From positions 380,689-444,688 of the forward strand of contig NZ_KZ857177.1 of the NCBI RefSeq assembly GCF_003350925.1: a DNA stretch of 64,000 nt. The letters run 5' to 3'. Below are positions 26,740 to 33,849 of this stretch, piece after piece (positions within the stretch are counted from its first letter, which is position 1; the number at the start of each line of letters is the position of its first letter). A program made the position numbers and the translations under genes. Below the pieces are notes generated by a model. It was not told where the DNA came from. It was given only the letters and a program-made list of their open reading frames with translations, and did no database searches. The DNA is from Dyella tabacisoli. GTDB taxonomy: Bacteria; Pseudomonadota; Gammaproteobacteria; Xanthomonadales; Rhodanobacteraceae.

Positions 26740-27225
26740 ATGAGCAGCACAGAACCCGGCGTAAGTGGCAAAAGCAACTTGGGTAGCCATGCCTCTACTA
26801 ATCCACAGAACTACAATCAATATATGAATATTGCTTTGCAGATCAGCGGCACCTCGGCAGGGCCGACGATCAACGTTTATCTCAAGTCCAAGACCAGCGG
26901 CTCTCCGGTTGCCTGGAGCCTGGGCAATGAAGACGACGAGTCGAGTGGACTTACGCTGTTGGTTAACAGCGGCGGAACGCTGCCGCTTTCTCAAGTCAGC
27001 ATAACCCCGAGCAATGCCATCTTTACGACCGCCTCCAGCGGTGGTGGCGGCAATACATGGAACTTCGAGTCGCAGTGCTTTCTGGCCGGTGAGAAAAGCC
27101 TGCAGCAGTTCGAGCTATATACGGATGCCGATAATAGTACGGCGGTTTCCGTTTCGTTCAATAGCGGCAAATGGCATGTGCTGAATAACTCGCCTAGCTA
27201 TTTCCCATGGTCGCCGGTTTCATAA
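26740..27225 (+). CDS. Unknown eCIS-leader protein with one W-x-x-G domain
   Basis: 161 residues, no signal peptide, rich in Ser, Thr, Gly and Asn, predicted beta-rich. I do not recognise a named family. It contains the segment PVAWSLGNEDDESSGLTLL, then GGTLPLSQVSITPSNAIF, which aligns with segments in the genes at 27933 and 28541. AGCAGGAG lies just upstream of the ATG. First gene of the eCIS locus and followed by a strong GC hairpin, so it could be expressed to a higher level than the rest. Structural or cargo role is open. Confidence 0.75.
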   Translation: MSSTEPGVSGKSNLGSHASTNPQNYNQYMNIALQISGTSAGPTINVYLKSKTSGSPVAWSLGNEDDESSGLTLLVNSGGTLPLSQVSITPSNAIFTTASSGGGGNTWNFESQCFLAGEKSLQQFELYTDADNSTAVSVSFNSGKWHVLNNSPSYFPWSPVS

Positions 27226-27531
27226 CGCCTTCGGTTAGAAAAATCAGCTTTTGAGGTGATCGTGTCAACCGATCGACGCGGCCGGAATATCCGGCCGCGT
27301 GGAGGCTTATTGCCTGACCAGGCAGGGCGTCGCGTTTGGTTAACCGGGTTGGCCCGGATCGCGCACGGCAGGATGCCAATCATCTCCACGATACAGCCGT
27401 GCATCGCCGCAGATGCAGGCACCGCTGCGCACGACCATACCGTGACATCGTGGTATGCCGGCGCGAGGGGGGCCGTACGTCTGCTTTCGTAGTTGCCAGC
27501 AAAAACACTTGGGGATACCCAGGAGGATGCC
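27226..27531 (+). other. 306-bp spacer between the first two eCIS-leader genes
   Basis: No gene is recognised. It contains the 10-bp GC hairpin at 27277-27299 and a small palindrome GCCTGACCAGGC (27311-27322). AGGAGG at 27519-27524 serves the following gene. Confidence 0.6.
27277..27299 (+). terminator. Strong GC hairpin, likely terminator or processing site
   Basis: CGCGGCCGGA-ATA-TCCGGCCGCG is a perfect 10-bp stem with a 3-base loop, about 50 bp after the first eCIS-leader gene. No U-run follows. It may attenuate transcription into the structural genes. Confidence 0.55.
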
Positions 27532-27927
27532 ATGCAAGCCGCGCAGAAGTATCAGGTCGCCTTTAAATTCCAGTTTGAGCAAGACATCAGCAATCAAGCG
27601 ATTCAGATCGATATCGTCGATACCAACAGCTTCCTGATTACCAAGGGTGAAAAGGCGCAGCTCCAGCCCTACCTGGCCAACAGCACGCCACCGTTGATGA
27701 GTTTTAGTGTGTCGAGCCAGCAGCTCTTCCTCAATATCAGCAAAGGTGGCGAGGATGAGGGCATGGAAGGCGTTGTTTGGGCGACCTTTACCAATGGGGG
27801 CGGCGACCCGACGCTGACCATCAATTTGGCCGCCACCCCCGCGATCAATTCGTCTTATACGGTGATGGGAACTCAGACAAGTGGTGCCTTGAAGGCTGGA
27901 AAGAACGTTATTTCGATCGGTTCGTGA
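27532..27927 (+). CDS. Unknown eCIS-leader protein
   Basis: 131 residues, beta-rich, no signal peptide, family not recognised. The N-terminal half (YQVAFKFQFEQDISNQAIQI) resembles in pattern the strands that begin the neighbouring W-x-x-G proteins, but the W-x-x-G signature itself is not clear here (VVWATFTNGGGD is the closest match). ATG 27532 is chosen over the longer frame from 27493 because AGGAGG lies 7 bp upstream. Confidence 0.75.
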   Translation: MQAAQKYQVAFKFQFEQDISNQAIQIDIVDTNSFLITKGEKAQLQPYLANSTPPLMSFSVSSQQLFLNISKGGEDEGMEGVVWATFTNGGGDPTLTINLAATPAINSSYTVMGTQTSGALKAGKNVISIGS

Positions 27928-27932
27928 TCGTC

Positions 27933-28517
27933 ATGGATGATCCAAAGAAACAGTCAGAGAGCAAGGCTTCGCGCAAGTCGCCTGCTCGCTCTGGCGATGC
28001 GATGGAAACCGGCACGGACGTACCGGTCGACGAGGCATTGGCTTCCGATGCAGACGATGCATCCACCCTGACGCCTGCCCAACAGAAGCATCTTCGTTCG
28101 CATTTGAACGAGGCGGCGCTGGCGAGCCGCATCTTTCAAGCTGACGAGCCGGTGCCTTACCAGCCCGTCAGCATCGTTTTGCAGAATGTACGAGCCAATA
28201 GCAAAGTGTTCGTGACCATCCGCGACGATCAGGCTGCCGCATGGAGTGAAGGCGACGGCAAGGGGCTGGTGGGTCTTAGTTTTTCCACGACGCGCGACCA
28301 GGCGCTGTATTTGAGCAATTTTCTAATCAATGTGCGGGAATTCTACGTGCAGACGTATAACGACAGCCAAGAGATCCTGGTGCAGCTCTATGTGCGGACG
28401 GCTCAGCACGACTTGCGGGGGCGCGTGGATCTACCCCCCGGCGCGATAGCGACACTGCAGTCACGTACCGATCGAACCAGCGTCGTGGGCCTGAGTGCCT
28501 TCGCCATCGACTTCTGA
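27933..28517 (+). CDS. Unknown eCIS-leader protein with one W-x-x-G domain
   Basis: 194 residues. The first ~50 residues are charged and probably disordered (Lys/Ser/Asp/Ala-rich). A beta-rich domain follows with AAAWSEGDGKGLVGLSFST, aligning with the genes at 26740 and 28541. The start is uncertain: GTG 27924 overlaps the previous stop (GTGA), while ATG 27933 lies 5 bp after it; neither has a clear ribosome site, so coupling to the previous gene is likely. Function unknown. Confidence 0.7.
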   Translation: MDDPKKQSESKASRKSPARSGDAMETGTDVPVDEALASDADDASTLTPAQQKHLRSHLNEAALASRIFQADEPVPYQPVSIVLQNVRANSKVFVTIRDDQAAAWSEGDGKGLVGLSFSTTRDQALYLSNFLINVREFYVQTYNDSQEILVQLYVRTAQHDLRGRVDLPPGAIATLQSRTDRTSVVGLSAFAIDF

Positions 28518-28540
28518 CCCCACACGAAGGAGCGAGGATC

Positions 28541-29347
28541 GTGCATCGCACTGTGATTCCCGTCGTACTGCAGTTCAGTAATGTTGCGGCCAACTCCAGC
28601 CTCAACTTCACCTTCACTACGCCTGGCGTGAAGTGGTCGTTGGGCAGGCGCATGGGCGACAGTCTGGGATTCTCGTATAACGTGCTGCCGGACGGCGTCT
28701 ATGGCAGCACCCCGACGCTGCAAAGCGTGTCATTCAATGACGACGTGCTGGCGCTGCGCACGTCGAGTATTGCGCCGTCACTGAGCGACTTCACGTTGAC
28801 GTTGTTTCTGGATGTCGCCCCCGATACGACGTTCTTGCAAGGTTATTGCACGCTCAATAACGAGGCCGTCATCGAGGCTTATCTGGGCAACGAGCGCCCG
28901 GTGCAATGGCGCAACGGGCGTATCAGCGCGGTGATACAAGCACCGATCAGCGATTATCGCAGTGTGCTGTTCACCATCAGCGGGCTCAAACCAAACAAGC
29001 AAGTGGACATCGGGGTCGCTACCGATCCGCGGCAGGGCAAGGTGGTCTGGGCGCTTGGGCCGAGGTCGGGCGAATCACTCGGTGTTTCATTGAGCAGCAC
29101 CAATGGCGGCAGCATTCCGCTATCCCTGCTGTCCTACACCAATAATCAAATCCTGATGCAGACCGGTGCGGCCGAAGGATCCAGCGCGACGGATGTCGTC
29201 ATGCTGGCCTATGTGTCATGGCAACCCGAAGATCTGCCTTTCATCTATTTGAAGGTGGCCGGCGATCCCGACATTTCGGTGTATGCGCAAGTGGGAACGC
29301 GTCAGCCGCAGTGGGTGAGTCCCGCCTATACGTTATTTACCCTGTAG
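28541..29347 (+). CDS. Unknown eCIS-leader protein with two W-x-x-G domains
   Basis: 268 residues from a GTG start with AAGGAG upstream. It contains two copies of the same domain: GVKWSLGRRMGDSLGFSYNV in the first half and KVVWALGPRSGESLGVSLSS in the second, each preceded by hydrophobic strands and followed by more beta strands. The second copy aligns along ~50 residues with the protein at 26740 (WALG/WSLG, GES/DESS, NGG/SGG, IPLSLLSYT/LPLSQVSIT). No named family recognised. Confidence 0.75.
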   Translation: MHRTVIPVVLQFSNVAANSSLNFTFTTPGVKWSLGRRMGDSLGFSYNVLPDGVYGSTPTLQSVSFNDDVLALRTSSIAPSLSDFTLTLFLDVAPDTTFLQGYCTLNNEAVIEAYLGNERPVQWRNGRISAVIQAPISDYRSVLFTISGLKPNKQVDIGVATDPRQGKVVWALGPRSGESLGVSLSSTNGGSIPLSLLSYTNNQILMQTGAAEGSSATDVVMLAYVSWQPEDLPFIYLKVAGDPDISVYAQVGTRQPQWVSPAYTLFTL

Positions 29348-29358
29348 CAGGGATGCCG

Positions 29359-30072
29359 ATGCCGACGACTTCCACTTCATCAGCGCTTTCCGGCCAAGGC
29401 GACGATGAGCCGGCGGCTAAAAAACCGGCTGACTACGACAGCAGCCAGGTCATCCGTTGGGTAAGCGAGTCGCTGCGCAAGCTGGTGCGCGAACATATTC
29501 CACTGCTGTCGGCGGAATCGGCCGTGGTGTTCGAGTCGCCGGCCGAGATCGAAGCGGTCGGCGAAAACAAGCTGTCGCTGTATCTGTATCAAATCGAACA
29601 CAACGTGTGGCTGCGCAATCTGCCGCCGACCTTGAGTCATCGCCAGCCGGTGTCCGCCGGGCCAAATACGCTGCAGGTGACACCCGCGCCGCTGGTCGTC
29701 GATCTCGTCTACATGATGGTGCCTTATGCCAAGTCGGCGGAATTGGAGCTGGTGCTTGCGGATGAATTGCTGCGCTTGTTTCACGACGTTGCGGCGCTGG
29801 AAGGCCCTTTGCTGCATCCAGGCCTGCAACAGACCGGCAATCAATGTATCGACATCGTGCCGCGCGACAGCTCCATCGAGGCATTGCGCGAACTATGGGC
29901 GGGCTTCGGTGGCAAGCCCTATAAGCTGACCAAGCTCTACCTGCTCTCTCCGGTGCGCATTCCTTCGGGTCGGCCGTTCGACACCGATATGGTTACCCAG
30001 ACCGAGCTGTCCATCGTCAATACCCGACCGTTGCCGGAGAACTTCAACCCGGAGACGCCATGCACCACCTGA
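29359..30072 (+). CDS. DUF4255 (Pvc16/Afp16-like) tail-terminator protein
   Basis: 237 residues. The region SQVIRWVSESLRKLVREHIP and further LYLYQIEHNVWLRN, PLVVDLVYMMVPYA, ELVLADELLRLFHDVAAL match the DUF4255 family, whose eCIS members (Pvc16/Afp16) cap the distal end of tube and sheath and set sheath length. Start taken at 29359 because AGGG ends 6 bp upstream; ATG 29353 sits directly on this sequence. The 3' end overlaps the next gene by 13 bp. Confidence 0.87.
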   Translation: MPTTSTSSALSGQGDDEPAAKKPADYDSSQVIRWVSESLRKLVREHIPLLSAESAVVFESPAEIEAVGENKLSLYLYQIEHNVWLRNLPPTLSHRQPVSAGPNTLQVTPAPLVVDLVYMMVPYAKSAELELVLADELLRLFHDVAALEGPLLHPGLQQTGNQCIDIVPRDSSIEALRELWAGFGGKPYKLTKLYLLSPVRIPSGRPFDTDMVTQTELSIVNTRPLPENFNPETPCTT

Positions 30073-30617
30073 GTGTCGTGATCGAGCTGGTGGATCGTCA
30101 CCGAGATCAGCCGGCGCTGGGAGCGGCACCGCGTTTTCGGTTGAATGGCCTGCCGGTAAAACCTTTGGCAAAACCGCAGGCGCGCTATGCGTTGCTGGAT
30201 CTCGCGCCCGGCCATTACCTGCTCGATGTGTGGACGGCGGCATTCAAGCCTTATCAGCTCGACTTCAGCGTGCACGATAAGGCCGAGTTGTCCGAACGGT
30301 GCTTGCAGTGCGCGCTGGAGCCCGGACCGTGCTATGAGTATCCGGCGCATTCGACTTTGATTCGCGGCCGGTTGGGATCGGCCGTGCGGGGCGAGGTGAC
30401 CATCAGCGCCGATTACTGCTCGGTACGCGGGCGGCCGCGCCGTGTACAGACGCGTTGCGCACGCGATCAGCCTTACACGCTGGCATTGCCGGGCAAGCTG
30501 GCCAGCCCGACCCAAGTCACCTTGCGCTTCGAGGTCGCCGGGCGTATCCGCCAAGAGCGCTTGATCGCGGTGACCTCCGGGCGCGTGCAGCAAGTCGCTG
30601 GGGTATTCGAGGTTTAG
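30060..30617 (+). CDS. Small eCIS protein with carboxypeptidase-regulatory-like fold
   Basis: 185 residues. Segments such as VIELVDRHRDQPALG, ARYALLDLAPGHYLLDV and GEVTISADYC resemble beta-sandwich carboxypeptidase-regulatory-like domains found in accessory proteins next to DUF4255 genes. The role is unknown. It overlaps the DUF4255 gene and precedes the sheath gene by 35 bp, so it belongs to the structural operon. Confidence 0.65.
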   Translation: MHHLSVVIELVDRHRDQPALGAAPRFRLNGLPVKPLAKPQARYALLDLAPGHYLLDVWTAAFKPYQLDFSVHDKAELSERCLQCALEPGPCYEYPAHSTLIRGRLGSAVRGEVTISADYCSVRGRPRRVQTRCARDQPYTLALPGKLASPTQVTLRFEVAGRIRQERLIAVTSGRVQQVAGVFEV

Positions 30618-30652
30618 TGATCGATTGAATCAACATCGCGAGGAAGAGGATA

Positions 30653-32263
30653 GTGGCCAATTATCTGCACCCCGGTATCTATATCGAAGAAATACCGGGC
30701 ACCCGTAGCATCCAGGGTGCCTCCACCTCGGTCGCTGCCTTCGTTGGTGTGGTCGAGAACGGGCCACCCGATACGCCCACGCTCATCACCAGTTGGAACG
30801 CCTTCACCCGCCAGTTCGGCAGTCTCATCTGGTATGGCTTTACCTCATGGGCGGTGTATGAGTTCTTCCAGGAGGGCGGCACTAGCTGCTATGTGGTGCG
30901 GGTTAAAGACGCCGGCACCGGCAAAGCCGCCACCGCTTCGGTTGGCAGCAGTAAGTTCAAAGCTGCCAGCCTGGGGATCTGGGGCAACAGCCTGCAGGTC
31001 TGCATCAGCAACAATACGGTCGTCACCAATAGCGGCGGCGGCGCGCCGCCTCCGACACCGGTATTCAACCTGCAGGTCGTCGTGGATGCCGGGGTGATCG
31101 ACGGCACCGGCGGTGGAACGCCGAATCTTCCCACCCAGTTGCTGACCGCCTACGTACGGCAGAACGGCATCACCAGCACGCTCATCAACAATAAGAACTA
31201 TTACGTACTTGAGGCATTCAACGGCTTCACCGACGCCGGATTAACTTTTACGCAGCGCATCAATACGCAGTCGATGTTTATTCGCGTCGCCAGCAGTGAC
31301 GGCAAGCGCCCACCGAACACCCAGACACCGACGACCCTTTCCGGCGGCGCAGCGGCCAACTGGGATCTCGGTAGCGGCCTGAACACGCTCAAGACGGTGC
31401 AGGCATTAAGCCTGCTGGCAATGCCGGACACGGTGACCATTACCGATAGCAACGGCAACACCGATGCGGTGAAACAGGGCCAGGCGATCAATCAGGGATT
31501 GCTGCTGTGTCAGGATCTGGCAAGTCTGTTCTATGCCGCCGATCCGCCGTACAACCAGAACGTGCAGGAAATTATCGCCTTCAAGACCGGCACGCTGACC
31601 GGAAGCCAGGCGATCAACTCCAGCTACGGTGCGCTTTATTATCCGTGGGCGTGGATTTTTAATCCGCTCAGCAATAGCAATGTGCCGATTCCACCCTCGG
31701 GGCCTTCGTTGGGCCGCTACGCCTACACCGATGGTTCCATCGGAGTGTGGAAGTCGCCGGCGGGCGTCAACGATGGCGCTATGCGCACGGTAGTGGCGTT
31801 GATGGCCCAGCTTACCGATGCCGATCAAGACAGCTTGAACCCCAATGGCATCAACACGCTGCGTAACCTGATTAATTACGGCAACGTCATCTATGGCGCA
31901 CGTACCGTATCGCAGGACACGCAGTGGACCTATGTCAGCGTGCGACGGCTTTTCATCTTTGTCGAGCAAAGCCTGAAGAACAGTTTGCAATGGGTTGTAT
32001 TCGAGCCCAACGACCAGGCGCTGTGGTCGGCGGTGACACGGGATGTCGATGCCTTTCTCACGACGTTGTGGAATCAGGGCGCGTTGTTCGGCGCCACTCC
32101 GCAAGAAGCCTTCTTCGTTACTTGCGACGCATCGAACAACCCGCCAGAGACGCGTATGCTGGGTCAGCTCTATATCGACATCGGCCTGGCGCCGGTCTAT
32201 CCGGCTGAATTCGTCATCATCCGTATTACGCAGAAGACCGCTGGCCCGGATTCGGGCAGCTAA
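30653..32263 (+). CDS. Contractile sheath protein (Pvc2/Afp2 family)
   Basis: 536 residues. The N-terminus MANYLHPGIYIEEIPGTRSI, then TSVAAFVGVVENGPPDTPTL, is the classical tail-sheath start. The C-terminus (RRLFIFVEQSLKNSLQWVVF, EPNDQALWSAVTRDVDAFL, then a Pro-Ala-Glu-Phe segment) is the conserved sheath core. The sheath contracts to drive the tube into a target cell. Only one sheath gene is present, whereas Afp and PVC have three. GTG start with AAGAGG upstream. Confidence 0.95.
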   Translation: MANYLHPGIYIEEIPGTRSIQGASTSVAAFVGVVENGPPDTPTLITSWNAFTRQFGSLIWYGFTSWAVYEFFQEGGTSCYVVRVKDAGTGKAATASVGSSKFKAASLGIWGNSLQVCISNNTVVTNSGGGAPPPTPVFNLQVVVDAGVIDGTGGGTPNLPTQLLTAYVRQNGITSTLINNKNYYVLEAFNGFTDAGLTFTQRINTQSMFIRVASSDGKRPPNTQTPTTLSGGAAANWDLGSGLNTLKTVQALSLLAMPDTVTITDSNGNTDAVKQGQAINQGLLLCQDLASLFYAADPPYNQNVQEIIAFKTGTLTGSQAINSSYGALYYPWAWIFNPLSNSNVPIPPSGPSLGRYAYTDGSIGVWKSPAGVNDGAMRTVVALMAQLTDADQDSLNPNGINTLRNLINYGNVIYGARTVSQDTQWTYVSVRRLFIFVEQSLKNSLQWVVFEPNDQALWSAVTRDVDAFLTTLWNQGALFGATPQEAFFVTCDASNNPPETRMLGQLYIDIGLAPVYPAEFVIIRITQKTAGPDSGS

Positions 32264-32277
32264 GCTGGAGTTGACAT

Positions 32278-32724
32278 ATGGCCACCCAACTGACCGACCC
32301 CTACCGCGGCTTCCGCTTTCGCGTCGAGATCGCCGGCATCCAGATCGCCGCGTTTTCGGAAGCCAGCGTGCCCGATATCACTGTCGACACGGTCGATTAT
32401 CGCGAAGGCACCGATCCGATCTACAAGCGCCCGCTGTCGGGGCTGACCACTTACGGCCGGCTCAGCCTCAAGAAAGGGCTGACCGACAGCATGGACCTGT
32501 ACAACTGGCAGCAGCAGGTTTCGCAACTGGGCTCAGGCAGTCCGAGTGCGCAAAAAAATATCTCGCTGGTACTGATGGGGGCCGACAGTACCGAGAAGGT
32601 GCGTTGGAACATCATCAATGCATGGCCGGTGAAATATGAAACCAGCGGACTCAATGCCAGCAGCAGCGATGTGCTGGTGGAGACACTGGAGCTGGCGATG
32701 GATTACATGAACCGCATCAAATGA
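32278..32724 (+). CDS. Inner tube protein, copy 1 (Pvc1/T4 gp19 family)
   Basis: 148 residues: DPYRGFRFRVEIAGIQIAAF, FSEASVPDITVDTVDYREG, NIINAWPVKYETSGLNASSS and VLVETLELAMDYM are the standard tube-protein signatures. This is probably the main tube subunit. GGAG 7 bp before the ATG; 14 bp behind the sheath gene. Confidence 0.93.
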   Translation: MATQLTDPYRGFRFRVEIAGIQIAAFSEASVPDITVDTVDYREGTDPIYKRPLSGLTTYGRLSLKKGLTDSMDLYNWQQQVSQLGSGSPSAQKNISLVLMGADSTEKVRWNIINAWPVKYETSGLNASSSDVLVETLELAMDYMNRIK

Positions 32725-32784
32725 TGTCCACCCGTGATGCTTACGATTTCTTGTTGACGATTTTTGCAGACCGAGGGCAACACC

Positions 32785-33171
32785 ATGAGCGTGATAAGTA
32801 CGGAAGTCGAATTCACCCTGCCGATCGGCTACCGCGATAGCGACGGCACGCTGCATCGCCAGGGCGTGATGCGGCTCGCCACGGCCGGCGACGAAATTCT
32901 GCCGTTGAAAGATCACCGCGTGCAGGCCAATCCGAGCTACCTGGCCATCATCGTGCTCTCGCGCGTGGTGGTGAAGCTGGGCACGCTGGAGATGATAAAC
33001 ACCAAGGTCATCGAAGAGCTGTTCTCTGCCGATTTCAATGCGCTGCAGCAGCTCTACAACCGCATCAACCAGGTGGATGACGCCGGCACGGCAGCCCTCG
33101 CCGAGGAGCTGGGCGGCCCTTTGGGAAAGTCGGAGGTGTGGCCGCATCCGATCAACTTTACGCAGAGATAG
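32785..33171 (+). CDS. Tail-assembly chaperone-like protein (gp41/lambda gpG type)
   Basis: 128 residues; begins VEFTLPIGYRDSDGTLHRQG, then VMRLATAGDEI, a pattern of phage tail-assembly chaperones of the Mu gp41 kind. Near its 3' end the slippery heptamer GGGAAAG (33123-33129, read G GGA AAG) would allow a -1 shift into the overlapping DUF6760 frame, producing a longer G-T type fusion. GAGGG lies 7 bp before ATG 32785. The upstream gene is the tube and the downstream gene a second tube, the expected place for such a chaperone. Confidence 0.8.
   Translation: MSVISTEVEFTLPIGYRDSDGTLHRQGVMRLATAGDEILPLKDHRVQANPSYLAIIVLSRVVVKLGTLEMINTKVIEELFSADFNALQQLYNRINQVDDAGTAALAEELGGPLGKSEVWPHPINFTQR
33123..33129 (+). 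promoter_or_regulatory. Predicted -1 programmed frameshift site (GGGAAAG)
   Basis: In the frame of the chaperone gene the bases read G GGA AAG, a perfect X XXY YYZ heptamer identical to that known for lambda gpG/gpGT. After a -1 slip the frame continues GTC GGA GGT GTG GCC without stop to 33320. An internal GAGGAG (33103-33108) lies 14 bases upstream and a weak TCGGA/TCCGA hairpin (33130-33151) downstream, both of the kind that can stimulate slipping. Confidence 0.7.
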
Positions 33172-33320
33172 CCTTCGTCGCCTACCACTTTCACTGGTCG
33201 CTCGACGAGGTGCTGGCGTTGGAACACCGCGAACGCCGCCGTTTCTGCGAACACATCAGCCGCATCAACAAAACAATGAGCGCCGACGAAGCACGCCGCA
33301 GCCTCGACCTGGAGGGATGA
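33138..33320 (+). CDS. DUF6760-type protein, likely expressed as frameshift fusion
   Basis: 60 codons from a possible GTG start. The core ELYAEIAFVAYHFHW-like segment (IAFVAYHFHWSLDEVLALEH, then RERRRF) matches the DUF6760 family common in eCIS loci. The frame overlaps the chaperone gene by 34 bp in the -1 frame. GGAGG lies only 1 bp before the GTG, too close for efficient initiation, which supports expression as the C-terminal part of a -1 frameshift fusion, similar to lambda gpT. Confidence 0.75.
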   Translation: MAASDQLYAEIAFVAYHFHWSLDEVLALEHRERRRFCEHISRINKTMSADEARRSLDLEG

Positions 33321-33321
33321 C

Positions 33322-33849
33322 ATGGCACTGGGCATCAACGCTGCCGCCGCCGCGGTGCAGCGCATGGGTAAACATCTCAATCCCTTCAAGGCCTACAACT
33401 TTTTCGTTGAAGTGGAGGGCATTCTGGTCGGCGGCTTTACCTCGGTAAGCGGATTGGAATCGAAGATGGAGGTGCGCACGGTGCGCGAAGGCGGGGTGAA
33501 CGACAAGGAGTACAAGCTTGGCGGGCAGGTGAGCTATAGCGACATCACGCTGGAGTCGGGTATCACTGCGCTCGACCCCGTATGGCTGTGGTTCCAGTCC
33601 ACCTTGCAGGGCAAGATCAAACGCAAGAACGGCTCGATTTACTTGCTTAATGATCTTGGCATCCCTTACGTCTGGTATGACTTCTACAACGCCTATCCGA
33701 TCGAATGGCAGGGTCCCAGTCTCGACGCCAGCCAGACGTTGGTCGCCACGCAGCGTTTTGTACTGGCGCATGAAGGCATCAAGAAGAGCCAGGCGGCAAC
33801 CGCCTACGCGGCGGCCGCAGGCGTAGCCAGCGCAACGGCAGGCATCTAG
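33322..33849 (+). CDS. Inner tube protein, copy 2 (Pvc5-like)
   Basis: 175 residues with PFKAYNFFVEVEGILVGGFT, VSGLESKMEVRTVREGG, DFYNAYPIEWQGPSLDASQ and an Ala-rich C-terminal tail. Homologous to the first tube protein but longer; such second copies (Afp5/Pvc5) form the tube start at the baseplate. GGAGGG precedes the ATG. Confidence 0.9.
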   Translation: MALGINAAAAAVQRMGKHLNPFKAYNFFVEVEGILVGGFTSVSGLESKMEVRTVREGGVNDKEYKLGGQVSYSDITLESGITALDPVWLWFQSTLQGKIKRKNGSIYLLNDLGIPYVWYDFYNAYPIEWQGPSLDASQTLVATQRFVLAHEGIKKSQAATAYAAAAGVASATAGI

